Assembly (NCBI RefSeq): GCF_900115685.1
Contig: NZ_FOXJ01000001.1
Coordinates: 3,071,796 to 3,135,795, forward strand
Reading direction: 5' to 3'
Origin: Variovorax sp. 770b2
Lineage (GTDB): Bacteria > Pseudomonadota > Gammaproteobacteria > Burkholderiales > Burkholderiaceae_C
DNA length: 64,000 bases
Shown: positions 1 to 9,001 of the stretch, in pieces
How positions within the stretch are numbered: position 1 is the stretch's first letter
How the letters are laid out: every line of letters begins with the position of its first letter
Position numbers and translations under genes: made by a program
The notes under the pieces: generated by a model
Databases searched by the model: none
What the model was told of the DNA's origin: nothing
The model's input: only the letters and a program-made list of their open reading frames with translations

Positions 1-655
1 CGATCACGCGCTCGTTGGCTTCGAGCACCGGCCCCTGCTCGATGTGCGCCTCGAAATACGCACCGACCGGCGAGGCCACCGCCGAGGCGGGCACCGTGCC
101 CGCATAGCCGATGGCCGTGAGCGCTTCGGACACGCTCACGCCCTCGGTGTCGCGCTGCTTGAGCGCATGCTCCAGCGTGAAGGCATCGACGAACACGCCC
201 GAACCCATCATCACCGGCACGAAGCGGGAGCCCTCCTCGTTGGTCCACACCGCCACTTCGAGCGGCGCTTCGGTCATCACGTTGGCGTCGTTGAGCGCGC
301 GGATCACTTCCAGCCCGGCGAGCACGCCGTAGTTGCCGTCGAACTTGCCGCCCGTGGGCTGCGTGTCGATGTGGCTGCCGGTGGTGACGGGCGGCAGCGC
401 GTCGTTGCGGCCGGCGCGGCGCGCAAAGATGTTGCCGATGGCATCCACGCGCACCTCGCAGCCGGCTTCGCGCGCCCAACGCGTGAAGAGGTCGCGGCCC
501 TGGCGGTCGAGGTCGGTCAGCGCAAGGCGGCACACGCCGCCCTTCTCGGTGGCGCCGACCCGGGCCAGCTGCATCAGCGAATCCCAGAGGCGCTGGCCGT
601 CGATGCGGAGGGCGCGTACATCGGGCGCAAAAGAGGTTTCGGTGGTTGTTGTCAT
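1..655 (-). CDS. Zn-dependent N-carbamoyl-amino-acid hydrolase / beta-ureidopropionase type (partial)
   Basis: The window edge cuts this gene; about 218 N-terminal residues are visible from an ATG at 655-653. It belongs to the M20-type amidase family that holds beta-ureidopropionase, L-carbamoylase and allantoate amidohydrolase. These cytosolic enzymes hydrolyse N-carbamoyl or ureido groups to amino acid, CO2 and ammonia. Visible family motifs are TTGSHIDTQPTGGKFDGNYG (first metal ligands), WTNEEGSRF (acidic metal/catalytic pair) and YFEAHIEQGPVLE. It is the last visible gene of a minus-strand operon behind a Liv-type transporter, so imported ureido compounds or amides are plausible substrates. 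The transaminase at 7416 makes N-carbamoyl-beta-alanine attractive, but the exact substrate cannot be read from the sequence. Confidence 0.85.
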   Translation of the reverse strand, partial: MTTTTETSFAPDVRALRIDGQRLWDSLMQLARVGATEKGGVCRLALTDLDRQGRDLFTRWAREAGCEVRVDAIGNIFARRAGRNDALPPVTTGSHIDTQPTGGKFDGNYGVLAGLEVIRALNDANVMTEAPLEVAVWTNEEGSRFVPVMMGSGVFVDAFTLEHALKQRDTEGVSVSEALTAIGYAGTVPASAVASPVGAYFEAHIEQGPVLEANERVI

Positions 656-689
656 GGTTCTGCGAATGAGGTGTTGAAGGCGTGCGCGT

Positions 690-1403
690 TCAGGCGAGAC
701 CGACGCCGAGGTAGCGGTCTTTCACGTCGTGGTCGGCCATGAAGGTGGCATTGCCGGCTTCGTGCACGATCACGCCCTGCTCCACGATGTAGTGGCGGTC
801 GGCGAGCTGTACGCACACCTCCAGGTTCTGCTCGACCAGCAGGATGGCGACACCCGCGGCCTTGATGGTCTTCAGCTGCGCGACGATCTCCTCGACGATC
901 ACCGGCGCGAGGCCTTCGACGGGCTCGTCCAGAATGAGGAGCCGCGGGTGGTTCATCAGTGCGCGGCCGATGGCCAGCATCTGCTGCTCACCGCCCGAGA
1001 GCTGCCCGCCGCCGTTGCGGCGCCGCTCCTTCAGGCGCGGAAAGATGCGGTAGATGTCGTCCAGTTGCCAGGGCGAATCGCGCCGTTGGCCGAGCAGCAG
1101 GTTCTCCTCGACCGTCAGCAGCTTGAAGATGCCGCGGTGCTCGGGCACCAGGCACACGCCGCGCTTGGCGATGCTGTGCGGCGGCAGGCCCGCCACATCG
1201 GCGCCTTGAAAGCGCACCCGCCCGCCGGTGGGCACGACCGCGCCGGCAATGCTCTTGAGCGTGGTCGACTTGCCCGCGCCGTTGCGGCCCAGCAGCGTGA
1301 CGAGTTCGGCTTCGCCGACGGTTATCGACACGCCCTGCAGCACATGGCTCTTTCCGTAGTGCGCGTGCAGCGCCTCGACCTCCAGGATGTTCGCCCCGCT
1401 CAT
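690..1403 (-). CDS. livF: Branched-chain-type ABC transporter ATP-binding protein (LivF-like)
   Basis: This 237-residue cytoplasmic ATPase powers uptake with its partner LivG-like subunit. Walker A GRNGAGKST, signature LSGGEQQ and Walker B LLILDEP are intact, followed by the short LivF-type C-terminus. The start chosen is the ATG at 1403. It overlaps the stop of the upstream livG-like gene as ATGA (4 bp), which indicates translational coupling; a longer in-frame extension upstream runs inside livG and is not used. Family HAAT importers carry branched-chain amino acids, short amides or urea. The downstream carbamoyl hydrolase suggests a ureido or amide substrate here. Confidence 0.9.
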   Translation of the reverse strand: MSGANILEVEALHAHYGKSHVLQGVSITVGEAELVTLLGRNGAGKSTTLKSIAGAVVPTGGRVRFQGADVAGLPPHSIAKRGVCLVPEHRGIFKLLTVEENLLLGQRRDSPWQLDDIYRIFPRLKERRRNGGGQLSGGEQQMLAIGRALMNHPRLLILDEPVEGLAPVIVEEIVAQLKTIKAAGVAILLVEQNLEVCVQLADRHYIVEQGVIVHEAGNATFMADHDVKDRYLGVGLA

Positions 1404-2170
1404 GCCTTGCCCCCGGTGATCATGTTGCCCAGGTAGGCCGAGCGCACGCGCGCGTCGGCGCGGATGTCGCCCGGCAGCCCTTCGGCCAGCACGCGGCCCA
1501 GCTGCATCACGGTCACGGTGTCGGAGATGTCCATCACGATGTTCATGTTGTGTTCGATCAGCACGACCGTGTGCGCATCGCGCAGGCTGCGGATGAGGCG
1601 CTTCATGTCGTCCAGGTCGTCGATGCCCATGCCCGAGGTCGGCTCGTCGAGAAAGATCGCCTTGGGTTTCGCTGCAAGCGCCATGCCCACTTCGAGCCGG
1701 CGCTGCTGGCCGTGCGAGAGCACGCTGGCGGGCGTGTCGGCCAGCCGCTCGAGGCCGACGCGCGCGAGCACCTCGGCCACGGTCTCTGCGCAAGCGCGGT
1801 CGCCCACCGGTGCGCGCCAGCAGTTCATGGCCTGGCGCGGTGCAATGCCTTGAGCCGCCACGCGCAGGTTCTCGCGCACCGAGAGGCTGGGGAACAGGCT
1901 GGTGACCTGGAACGAGCGCGCCATGCCGCGCTGCACGCGCCTGTAGTCGGGCTCGTGCGTCACATCGTGGCCGTCGAACAGGATGCGGCCGCCCGTGGTG
2001 GTGCCGGTGCCCGTGAGCATGTGGAACAGCGTGGTCTTGCCCGCGCCGTTCGGGCCGATCACCGAATGCACGGTGTTGGGCTTGATCTTCAGGTCCACGC
2101 CGCCGAGCGCGGCGAACTTGCCGTAGTGCTTGGTGACGCCGATGGCTTCGATGAGGATGGGCTGCGTCAT
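1400..2170 (-). CDS. livG: Branched-chain-type ABC transporter ATP-binding protein (LivG-like)
   Basis: The predicted protein has 256 residues and is the second ATPase of the importer. Walker A GPNGAGKTT, a slightly variant signature LSHGQQRR, and Walker B AIFLDEPTSGMG are present. It ends in the LivG-type tail with AYLGNMITGGKA. The ATG at 2170 gives the normal N-terminus beginning MTQPILIEA; an upstream ATG would add residues overlapping the permease gene. Its start overlaps the end of the LivM gene by 4 bp (stop at 2167) and its end overlaps livF by 4 bp, so livM-livG-livF is a tightly coupled unit. Confidence 0.9.
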   Translation of the reverse strand: MTQPILIEAIGVTKHYGKFAALGGVDLKIKPNTVHSVIGPNGAGKTTLFHMLTGTGTTTGGRILFDGHDVTHEPDYRRVQRGMARSFQVTSLFPSLSVRENLRVAAQGIAPRQAMNCWRAPVGDRACAETVAEVLARVGLERLADTPASVLSHGQQRRLEVGMALAAKPKAIFLDEPTSGMGIDDLDDMKRLIRSLRDAHTVVLIEHNMNIVMDISDTVTVMQLGRVLAEGLPGDIRADARVRSAYLGNMITGGKA

Positions 2171-3138
2171 GCTTTTTCTCCCTGCGCTGGGGATGCGGCC
2201 AAGGCAGAAGGCGCCTTGCGGAACACGCGCCGCCACACGGCTTCACCCAGTCCCCAGAGGCCGCGCTGCATGCCGATGCTCACGCCGATGAGCAGGAGCC
2301 CGAGCAGCAGCAGCCATCGCGGCCACAGCGTGGAGAGCCAGTCGGCCAACAGCACGTAGAAGGCCGACCCCAGCACCGAGGCGAAGAGGTTGCCCGTGCC
2401 GCCGATCACGGTGATGACCAAGATCGTTTCGCTCGTGTGGTACTCGGCGTTCGACAGCGGCGCGATGCCGGTCATCATCGCGTGCAGGCCGCCCGCCAGG
2501 CCCGTGACGGCGCCCGAGATCACGAAGGCCAGCAGCTTGAAGCGCTTGAGGTTGTAGCCGACGGCCGCGGCGCGGTCCTCGTTGTCGCGGATGGCGAGCA
2601 GCGTGCGGCCGAAGATCGAATCGGTCACCCGGAGCAACAAAGCGAACGCGATCAGGAACATCACCGCGACGAAGGCGTAGTACTTCCACGGCGTGTCCAT
2701 GAACGCGGGGCGCGGCACGTCGAGCAGGCCGTTGTCCCCGCCGGTCAAGCCCGAGGCGGTGTACGCCACGAAATAGAACATCTGCGCGAAGGCCAGCGTG
2801 AGCATCACGAAGTAGGTGCCGCGCTGGCGGATCGCGACCCACCCGACCACCGCCGCGCCCAGCGCGCCCATGCCGACGGCGGCGAGCAGCGCGAGCGGCA
2901 TCGGCAGTTGCAGCCGCGTGAGCAGGATCGCGATGGTGTAGCTGCCCAGGCCGAAGAAGATGCCCTGCCCGAACGACAGCAGCCCCGTGTAGCCCAGCAG
3001 CAGATTGCAGCCCAGCGCGGCGAGCGCGTAGATAAGCACCTCGCTCGCGAGCGAGCCCGAGCGCATGCACAACGGCAGCGCCAGCGTGACGATCAGCGCC
3101 AGGAGGAAAGTGATTTTTCTTGGCATGGCGCGGTTCAT
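2167..3138 (-). CDS. livM: Branched-chain-type ABC transporter permease (LivM-like)
   Basis: This 323-residue inner-membrane permease has about eight to nine hydrophobic segments. It carries the LivM signature GYTGLLSFGQGIFFGLGSY near residues 45-65 and the cytoplasmic EAA-like loop AIRDNEDRAAAVGYN near residue 200. The start at 3138 (MNRAMPRK) overlaps the stop of livH by 4 bp. A second ATG at 3126 would give a protein four residues shorter. It forms the membrane channel with the LivH-like subunit encoded just upstream. Confidence 0.88.
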   Translation of the reverse strand: MNRAMPRKITFLLALIVTLALPLCMRSGSLASEVLIYALAALGCNLLLGYTGLLSFGQGIFFGLGSYTIAILLTRLQLPMPLALLAAVGMGALGAAVVGWVAIRQRGTYFVMLTLAFAQMFYFVAYTASGLTGGDNGLLDVPRPAFMDTPWKYYAFVAVMFLIAFALLLRVTDSIFGRTLLAIRDNEDRAAAVGYNLKRFKLLAFVISGAVTGLAGGLHAMMTGIAPLSNAEYHTSETILVITVIGGTGNLFASVLGSAFYVLLADWLSTLWPRWLLLLGLLLIGVSIGMQRGLWGLGEAVWRRVFRKAPSALAASPAQGEKA

Positions 3139-3995
3139 CCTCTGCGGCCGAGCAGGCCATGCGGGCGCAAGAGCAGCACGGCCGCCATCGCGATGTAGAT
3201 CATCAGGCTCGCCCCGGGCGGCCAGATGGTGCTCATGAGGCTCTGCACGATGCCGATCAGGAGCCCGCCGACGAGCGCGCCGCCGAAGCTGCCCAGGCCT
3301 CCGATCACCACCACCACGAAGGCGACGCCGAGCGCCTCCACGCCCATGAAGGGCTCCGCGCCGCGGATCGGCGCGGCCAGCACGCCGGCCAGCGCCGCCG
3401 TGGCCGCGCCCAGCGCGAACACCAGGCTGAACACGCGGAACACGTTGATGCCGAGCAGCGAGACCATCTCGGTCGATTCGCTCCCCGCGCGCACCGCGCT
3501 GCCCAGGCGCGTGCCTTCGAGCACCCACCACAACAGCACGGCGAGCACCGCGGTGAAGCCGATCACGAAGAGGCGGTATTTCGGATAGACGAAATCGCCC
3601 CACATCACCACGCCCTGCAGCAGGTCGGGCGTGGCCACGCTGTTGCCCAGCGGGCCCCAGAACACGATGACGATCTCCTGCACCGCGAGCGCGAGGCCCA
3701 CGGTCACCAGGATGTGGAACTCGTGCGGCTTGGCGTACACACGGCGCAGCAGCAGCTTCTCGGCGAGCCAGCCCAGCGCACCGACGCACAGCGGCACCAG
3801 CACCAGCGCGGCCCAGAAATCGAGGCCCCACTGCATCGCCTGGTAGCAAAGGTAGGCACCCAGGAGGTAGAAGGCGCCGTGCGCGAAGTTCACGAATCGC
3901 AGCAGGCCGAAGACGATGGACAGGCCAACGGCCAGCAGGAAATACAGCATGCCGATGCCGATTCCATTGATGGTCTGAAGGAGATAGACGGTCAT
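3135..3995 (-). CDS. livH: Branched-chain-type ABC transporter permease (LivH-like)
   Basis: The product is 286 residues and almost entirely hydrophobic. The N-terminus runs into GLSIVFGLLRFVNFAHGAFY, the conserved LivH motif, near residues 24-43. The loop containing SESTEMVSLLGINVFRVF is the LivH-type coupling loop to the ATPase. It lies 22 bp downstream of the binding-protein gene and overlaps livM. Function is inferred from family: the second half of the heterodimeric permease. Confidence 0.9.
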   Translation of the reverse strand: MTVYLLQTINGIGIGMLYFLLAVGLSIVFGLLRFVNFAHGAFYLLGAYLCYQAMQWGLDFWAALVLVPLCVGALGWLAEKLLLRRVYAKPHEFHILVTVGLALAVQEIVIVFWGPLGNSVATPDLLQGVVMWGDFVYPKYRLFVIGFTAVLAVLLWWVLEGTRLGSAVRAGSESTEMVSLLGINVFRVFSLVFALGAATAALAGVLAAPIRGAEPFMGVEALGVAFVVVVIGGLGSFGGALVGGLLIGIVQSLMSTIWPPGASLMIYIAMAAVLLLRPHGLLGRRG

Positions 3996-4017
3996 GGGCT
4001 CGTTGGCGTGCGTTGCG

Positions 4018-5223
4018 TCAGGCCAGCTTGCAGCCGGTCTTGTCTGCGGCGAGGAAGGACTTGCCGGAACTCACCACATCGACGTAGTCCGCCGCATCCT
4101 TCATCTTGGACTTGGCCTTGCCCTTGAGCAGGTAGTAGTCCTTGATGACCTGGTGGTCGGCCTTGCGGATTTCCTCGGTGCCCGTGAGCCCGTCGAACTT
4201 CATGCCTTCCAGCGCGGCGATGACGGCCTTCTGCTCGACGGTGCCTGCCTTGACGATGCCGTCGATCAGGATCTTGGTGCAGATGTACGAGCCCGCGAGG
4301 CTGTAGTTGGGCACGATCTTGAGCTTGTCTGCAGTGCGCTTGACCAGGTCCTTGTTGAGCGTGGTGTCGGCCGTGTGCCAGTACTGCGCGCCGAAATAGA
4401 CGCCGTCGCACAGGTCCGCGCCCAGCTCGTCGAACTGCTCCAGCCCCGAGGCCCAGGCCATGAGGATCGTCATGTTCTTGTGCATGCCGAAGCTCACCGC
4501 CTGGCGCAGCGCGGCCGACGACTGCGCGCCGAAGTTCAGGAGCAGCAGCACGTCGGGCTTGGCCGCCATCGCGTTGGTGAGGTAGCCGCTGAATTCCTTT
4601 TCATTGAGCGAGTGGTAGCTGTTGCCCACGTGCTCGATGCCCTTCTCCTGGAAGATGTTCTTGGCCGCGCCGAGGAGGCCCTCGCCGAACACGTACTGCG
4701 GCGTGATGGTGTACCAGCGCTTGGCCTTCGGCATGGAGGCGATCAGCGGGCGCACCGTCTGCTCGATGGCACCGAAGGTGGGCACCGACCAGCGGAAGGT
4801 GGCGGGGTTGCAGTCCTTGCCCGTGATCTCGTCGGCACCCGCGGTGGTGATGAAGAGGCCGCCGGCCTTCTCGGCTTCCTTGCCCATGGCGAGCGCCTCG
4901 GACGACAGGATGCCGCCCGCGAAGAACTTCGCGCCCTGCTGCTGCGAGGCTTCCTGCACTTTGCGCACGGCGGTGGCGGGCTTGCCTTCGGTGTCCAGCA
5001 CCGTGTAGGCCAGCGGGCGCTTCAGGACGCTGCCGTACTGCTCGATCGCCAGCTTCATGCCCAGGTCGGCGAACTTGCCGTTGGCCGCGAAAGCACCCGA
5101 CATGGGGACCGGGCAGCCGAAACGGATCGCCTCGGCCGATTGCGCGAAGACCGAGCGGCTCGCCAGGAGCGAGGCCGGGGCGGCCGACAGGGCGGCCAGC
5201 TGAAGAAGGTGTCTGCGTTGCAT
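4018..5223 (-). CDS. ABC transporter substrate-binding protein (Peripla_BP_6 type)
   Basis: This 401-residue periplasmic protein starts with a signal peptide (MQRRHLLQLAAL..., likely cleavage after SVFAQ near residue 28). The mature protein opens IRFGCPVPMSGAFAANG, typical of the Leu/Ile/Val and amide-binding family. It captures the ligand for the LivHMGF permease and is the first gene of the operon that ends with the carbamoyl hydrolase. The ligand is not known; the context suggests amide or ureido compounds. The divergent FadR-family gene at 5575 is the likely regulator. Confidence 0.88.
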   Translation of the reverse strand: MQRRHLLQLAALSAAPASLLASRSVFAQSAEAIRFGCPVPMSGAFAANGKFADLGMKLAIEQYGSVLKRPLAYTVLDTEGKPATAVRKVQEASQQQGAKFFAGGILSSEALAMGKEAEKAGGLFITTAGADEITGKDCNPATFRWSVPTFGAIEQTVRPLIASMPKAKRWYTITPQYVFGEGLLGAAKNIFQEKGIEHVGNSYHSLNEKEFSGYLTNAMAAKPDVLLLLNFGAQSSAALRQAVSFGMHKNMTILMAWASGLEQFDELGADLCDGVYFGAQYWHTADTTLNKDLVKRTADKLKIVPNYSLAGSYICTKILIDGIVKAGTVEQKAVIAALEGMKFDGLTGTEEIRKADHQVIKDYYLLKGKAKSKMKDAADYVDVVSSGKSFLAADKTGCKLA

Positions 5224-5574
5224 GGGGGTTCTCCGGTCGTGGTGTGGAAGTAAGTGGAAGGGGTGCCTGAAAGGAGGGAGGCCTGCGGGTGCCGGCGAAT
5301 TTAAGCGGATAAATAGGATTAATATGTTGGTAAAAACCCGCTAGCAACGACCGTGCCAAAATCCAGCGCACTTCCCGAGGTCCAATACCTGCATACAGGC
5401 TGCCATCTGCTTTTTCCATCGCTCTGAACGCATGAATTCGTCTCCATCTGATCGTGAAATGCCGTGGAACCGGCGTTGCCGGGCCACCCGCACTGCCCCC
5501 GGCGAGGGGGTGGGCGAAGCGACACGAAGTGCGCAAAGCCCGGGGGCGCGCCCTTTCCTGCATGGAGCGTTTCA
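5224..5574. other. Divergent intergenic region with AT-rich promoter zone and repeat copy
   Basis: This 351-bp stretch separates the transporter operon from the GntR gene. The part near 5290-5340 is AT-rich compared with its surroundings and probably contains the promoter and operator of the transporter operon, but no textbook -35/-10 pair could be fixed with confidence. The part at 5464-5547 is a copy of a dispersed palindromic repeat. Confidence 0.5.
5464..5547 (+). repeat. Dispersed intergenic palindromic repeat, copy A
   Basis: This block shares about 84 bp with copies at 20607-20690 (opposite strand) and 41711-41793. The conserved order is a GGAACCGG...CCGGGCC part, a C5-GG-GAGGGGG hairpin (CCCCCGGCGAGGGGG) and a tail GCGAAGCGACACGAAGTGCG...GGGGGC. 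It ends 27 bp before the GntR start codon and so would lie in that gene's 5' leader. Confidence 0.8.
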
Positions 5575-6339
5575 ATGAAAGTGGGAGAGAACCGCCCGAA
5601 GCGGCAAAAGCTCTCGGACGTCATCGTCGAAGACGTCAAGCGATGGATCGTGGCCGAGCGCAAGCAACCCGGCGACCGCCTGCCGAACGAGAAGGAACTG
5701 ATCGAGCTCTTCGGCTATTCCAAGAGCACGGTGCGCGAGGCGCTGAAGGCGCTGGAGGTGCGCGGGCTCATCTCGATCCGCACCGGCCCGGGCGGTGGTG
5801 CTTATTTGCAGCAGGTGTCGGTGGACCATGCCTCGGAGCCGCTGCGCAACTTCCTGCACTTCCACCATCTGGACGGGCACCACATCTACCAGTTGCGCAA
5901 GGCCCTGGAACCCGAACTGGCGGTGAGCGTGGTCGGCCGGCTGACACCCGCGCAGTTCGAGCGGCTGGAAGACAACGTGCGCCTCTGCACCATCGAGCCG
6001 AGCAACGACGACGAGTTGCGCATGCAGCGCGAGGCCGAACTGGCCTTTCACACCATGCTGGCGGAGAGCTGCCCCAATCCGGTGCTTTCCTTCATGTGCC
6101 GCTTTCTCAACGACCTGCTGCGCGATCTGGTCGTCTACAAGAAGGCGCTGGACCATCACCACTTCGGCGAGGCCAACGTCGACTATCACACCCAGTTGCT
6201 GGCGGCCTATCGCAAGGAAGATGCAGAAGAAGTGCGCCGGCTGATGGCCGAGCACATGGTCGATGCCGAGGCGCACATGCACGAGATGGAGGCGCACATC
6301 GGCGCGAAGCATCTGCTGCTGCCGAGCGGGCAACGCTAG
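5575..6339 (+). CDS. FadR-subfamily GntR transcriptional regulator
   Basis: The 254-residue product has an N-terminal winged helix (residues about 10-75, with RLPNEKELIELFGYSKSTVREALKALEVRGL) and a C-terminal all-helical FCD-type effector domain (residues about 95-240). It is divergent from the Liv-type/carbamoylase operon and probably represses that operon in response to its substrate. I chose the ATG at 5575 because an in-frame start further upstream would translate the repeat. Its stop overlaps the stop of the convergent LysR gene (6336-6339). Confidence 0.85.
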   Translation: MKVGENRPKRQKLSDVIVEDVKRWIVAERKQPGDRLPNEKELIELFGYSKSTVREALKALEVRGLISIRTGPGGGAYLQQVSVDHASEPLRNFLHFHHLDGHHIYQLRKALEPELAVSVVGRLTPAQFERLEDNVRLCTIEPSNDDELRMQREAELAFHTMLAESCPNPVLSFMCRFLNDLLRDLVVYKKALDHHHFGEANVDYHTQLLAAYRKEDAEEVRRLMAEHMVDAEAHMHEMEAHIGAKHLLLPSGQR

Positions 6340-7307
6340 CCGGCGTGGGCCTTCTCCAGGCACGCCTGGAACGCCAGCACCGCCCGTGACGGCTTGGGCG
6401 AGCGCCGCAGCAAGCTGACAAACCGGCACGCGTAGTTGAACCGCGCCGGCAGCACCGCCTTCATGAGCCCGCGCTGCTCGAACACCTGCGCATAGTGATC
6501 GGGCAGGAAGCCCAGGAAACGCCCCGAAAGAATCAGCGTCGCGATCGCCTCCTGGTCGAAGCCCGTGGCCTTGCGCGACAGCCTCGCCCGGTGGCTCAGT
6601 TCCATGTTCGGCGAGTGATAGCCCAGCCCCGCGAAATGGTGCTCGCCCAGCTTCGACCAAGTGAGCTTCGCGTGCGGGCTGCCGAACAGCGGATGCCCCT
6701 TGCCGCAATACAGCAGCATCGTCTCGTCGAACAGGTCGGCATACACGAGGCTCTTCGAACTGCGGTGCGCCGGGATGATGCCGATCTGGAAGTTGCCCTC
6801 CAGCACGCCCTGCTCGATCGCGTTGATCGACCCCACGTGCACCGCGAGGTTCACCTCCGGCGCGATTTGCGTGAAGCGTGCGATGGCCTCGCCGATGCGC
6901 GCTTTCGGATTGGTGGCCGTCTTGTCGAACAGCGCCACCTCCAGTTGCCCGCCCATGCGGTTGTGGATGTCGTCGATGCTGCCGCGAAAGGCATCGACCG
7001 AAGCCAGCAGGCGCAGCGTCTCGTCATACACGCGCTGCCCCTCGGCCGTGAGCGCGAAGCCCGCCCGCCCGCGCCGGCACAGCACCAGCCCGAGCCGCGT
7101 CTCCAGGTCTTTCACATGCCGGCTCACGGTCGATGTGCCGATGTTCAGTTCCAGTTCCGCCGCCGCCATGCCGCCGCAGTCGACCACGCTCTTGAACACC
7201 TTGAGCAGGCGCAGGTCCATGTCGCTGAGCTGCCCCAGAACGGCGCGGTTGCGAGTGCCCTGGGCACTGTCTTGGGAGGCTTTCGGGACCGTGGCTTTTA
7301 CTTGCAT
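6336..7307 (-). CDS. LysR-family transcriptional regulator
   Basis: The predicted 323-residue regulator has an unusually long N-terminal arm of about 25 residues before the LysR helix-turn-helix (MDLRLLKVFKSVVDCGGMAAAELELNIGTSTVSRHVKDLE). A LysR substrate-binding domain follows (from about residue 120). It is divergently transcribed from the transaminase gene at 7416 with a 108-bp spacer, the usual layout for a LysR activator and its target. The effector may be beta-alanine or a related amine, by inference only. Confidence 0.88.
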   Translation of the reverse strand: MQVKATVPKASQDSAQGTRNRAVLGQLSDMDLRLLKVFKSVVDCGGMAAAELELNIGTSTVSRHVKDLETRLGLVLCRRGRAGFALTAEGQRVYDETLRLLASVDAFRGSIDDIHNRMGGQLEVALFDKTATNPKARIGEAIARFTQIAPEVNLAVHVGSINAIEQGVLEGNFQIGIIPAHRSSKSLVYADLFDETMLLYCGKGHPLFGSPHAKLTWSKLGEHHFAGLGYHSPNMELSHRARLSRKATGFDQEAIATLILSGRFLGFLPDHYAQVFEQRGLMKAVLPARFNYACRFVSLLRRSPKPSRAVLAFQACLEKAHAG

Positions 7308-7415
7308 GGAATGTCAAGTGAACATTGATATTGCGCCATTCTCCACACTGAAGGCTCTGCGAACAATCGGGCACATCCCATCACCCCCGGAGCCCGCCCC
7401 AGCGCGGGAAGCGCC

Positions 7416-8771
7416 ATGACCCTTGCAACGCCCGCCATCGAACCGACGCCCACCGCGCGCACCGACGCCGCCTGGCTCGAAGCGCACTGGATGCCCTACA
7501 CGGCCAACCGCAGCTTCAAGGCCGATCCGCGGATCATCGTGGAGGCCAAGGGCGCCTACTTCACCGACAGCGACGGCCGCAAGATCTTCGACGGCCTCTC
7601 GGGCCTGTGGTGCTCGGGCCTGGGCCACGGCCGCCCCGAGATCACCGAGGCGGTGAGCCACCAGATCGCCAAGCTCGACTACTCGCCCGCCTTCCAGTTC
7701 GGCCACTCGCTCTCCTTCGAGCTGGCCAACAGGATCAAGGAACTGACGCCCGCGGGCCTGGACTACGTGTTCTTCACCGGCTCCGGCTCCGAGGCGGCCG
7801 ACACCTCCCTCAAGATGGCGCGCGCCTACTGGCGCACCAAGGGCCAGGCGAGCAAGACGCGCCTGATCGGCCGCGAGAAGGGCTACCACGGCGTGAACTA
7901 CGGCGGCATCTCGGTGGGCGGCATCGCGGCCAACCGCAAGCTCTTCGGCCAGGGCGTGGAAGCCGACCACCTGCCGCACACGCAGCTCGCATCGAACGCC
8001 TTCACGCGCGGCATGGCCGAGAGCGGGGCCGAGCTGGCCGACCGCCTGCTCGACCTGATCGCGCTGCACGACGCATCGAACATCGCGGCCGTGATCGTCG
8101 AGCCCTTCGCGGGCTCGGCCGGCGTGGTGATTCCGCCCAAGGGCTACCTGAAACGCCTGCGCGACATCTGCACGGCCCACAACATCCTGCTGATCTTCGA
8201 CGAGGTCATCACCGGTTTCGGCCGCTGCGGCGCGCTCACGGGCGCAGACGCCTTCGGCGTGACGCCCGACATCATGAACATCGCCAAGCAGGTGACCAAC
8301 GGCGCGCAGCCGCTGGGCGCGGTGATCGCCAGCAAGGAGATCTACGACACCTTCATGGCGGCCGGCGGCCCCGACTACATGCTCGAATTCCCGCACGGCT
8401 ACACCTACGGCGCACACCCGGTGGCCTGCGCCGCCGGCATCGCTGCGCTCGACGTGCTGCAAAAGGAAGACATGATCGGCCGCGTGCAGACGCTGGCCCC
8501 GCACTTCGAGAACGCGGTGCACAGCCTGAAGGGCAGCAAGCACGTCACCGACATCCGCAACTTCGGCCTCGCCGCCGGCCTCACGATCGCCGCGCTGCCG
8601 GGCGAGCCCGCACGCCGCCCGTACGAGATCGCGATGAACTGCTGGAAGAAGGGCTTCTACGTGCGCTACGGCGGCGACACGATCCAACTCGCGCCGCCGT
8701 TCATCTCGGAGAAGGCCGAGATCGACCGCATGGTCAACGCGCTGGCGGACGCCCTCGCCGAAACCGCCTGA
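7416..8771 (+). CDS. Class III omega-amino acid:pyruvate aminotransferase (beta-alanine type)
   Basis: This 451-residue PLP enzyme moves the amino group of an omega-amino acid or amine to pyruvate. The PLP-binding lysine is Lys291 in NIAKQVTNGAQP, preceded by the class III motif LLIFDEVITGFGR. The N-terminal HWMPYTANRSFKADPRI and FTGSGSEAADTSLKMARAYW match beta-alanine:pyruvate transaminases. In relatives the gene is normally followed by mmsA, which oxidises the resulting semialdehyde. Here only a fragment of mmsA follows. Together with the carbamoyl hydrolase at 1-655 this suggests reductive pyrimidine or beta-alanine degradation. Confidence 0.9.
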   Translation: MTLATPAIEPTPTARTDAAWLEAHWMPYTANRSFKADPRIIVEAKGAYFTDSDGRKIFDGLSGLWCSGLGHGRPEITEAVSHQIAKLDYSPAFQFGHSLSFELANRIKELTPAGLDYVFFTGSGSEAADTSLKMARAYWRTKGQASKTRLIGREKGYHGVNYGGISVGGIAANRKLFGQGVEADHLPHTQLASNAFTRGMAESGAELADRLLDLIALHDASNIAAVIVEPFAGSAGVVIPPKGYLKRLRDICTAHNILLIFDEVITGFGRCGALTGADAFGVTPDIMNIAKQVTNGAQPLGAVIASKEIYDTFMAAGGPDYMLEFPHGYTYGAHPVACAAGIAALDVLQKEDMIGRVQTLAPHFENAVHSLKGSKHVTDIRNFGLAAGLTIAALPGEPARRPYEIAMNCWKKGFYVRYGGDTIQLAPPFISEKAEIDRMVNALADALAETA

Positions 8772-8804
8772 TCCCCTTTCGAGATTTCAAGACGCGCACA
8801 CGAC

Positions 8805-8942
8805 AGGAACGTCACCGCCGCCATCGGCCACTTCATCGACGGCCAGCGCGTCAATGGCGGCACCCGCGTGCAGCCGGTGTTCGACCCGGCCACCGGTTTC
8901 TCGGGCAAGAGCCTCGCGCTCGCCGACAAGCGCGCGAAGGCG
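8805..8942 (+). pseudogene. mmsA: N-terminal remnant of methylmalonate-semialdehyde dehydrogenase (mmsA)
   Basis: From 8808 one frame reads AIGHFIDGQRVNGGTR, then VFDPATG and SLALADK, which is the start of CoA-acylating methylmalonate/malonate-semialdehyde dehydrogenases. Homology stops after about 45 codons and the remaining 450 or so residues are absent. The codon expected to be the start is AGG (8805-8807), so the initiation codon is lost as well. The fragment follows the transaminase by 34 bp, the place where an intact mmsA is normally found. The break abuts the minus-strand lipoprotein gene ending at 9002. Confidence 0.75.
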
Positions 8943-9001
8943 CGGTGTTCGCGTTTCCTTCGAACCGCTGACAGCGTTCGCGAGCCTGCCGGGCCCCGTG
9001 G

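Noticed and set aside
3226..5253. Long plus-strand ORFs opposite the Liv operon
   Set aside because: High-GC antisense frames rich in Arg, His and Ala without domain content; the minus-strand genes have clear family motifs.
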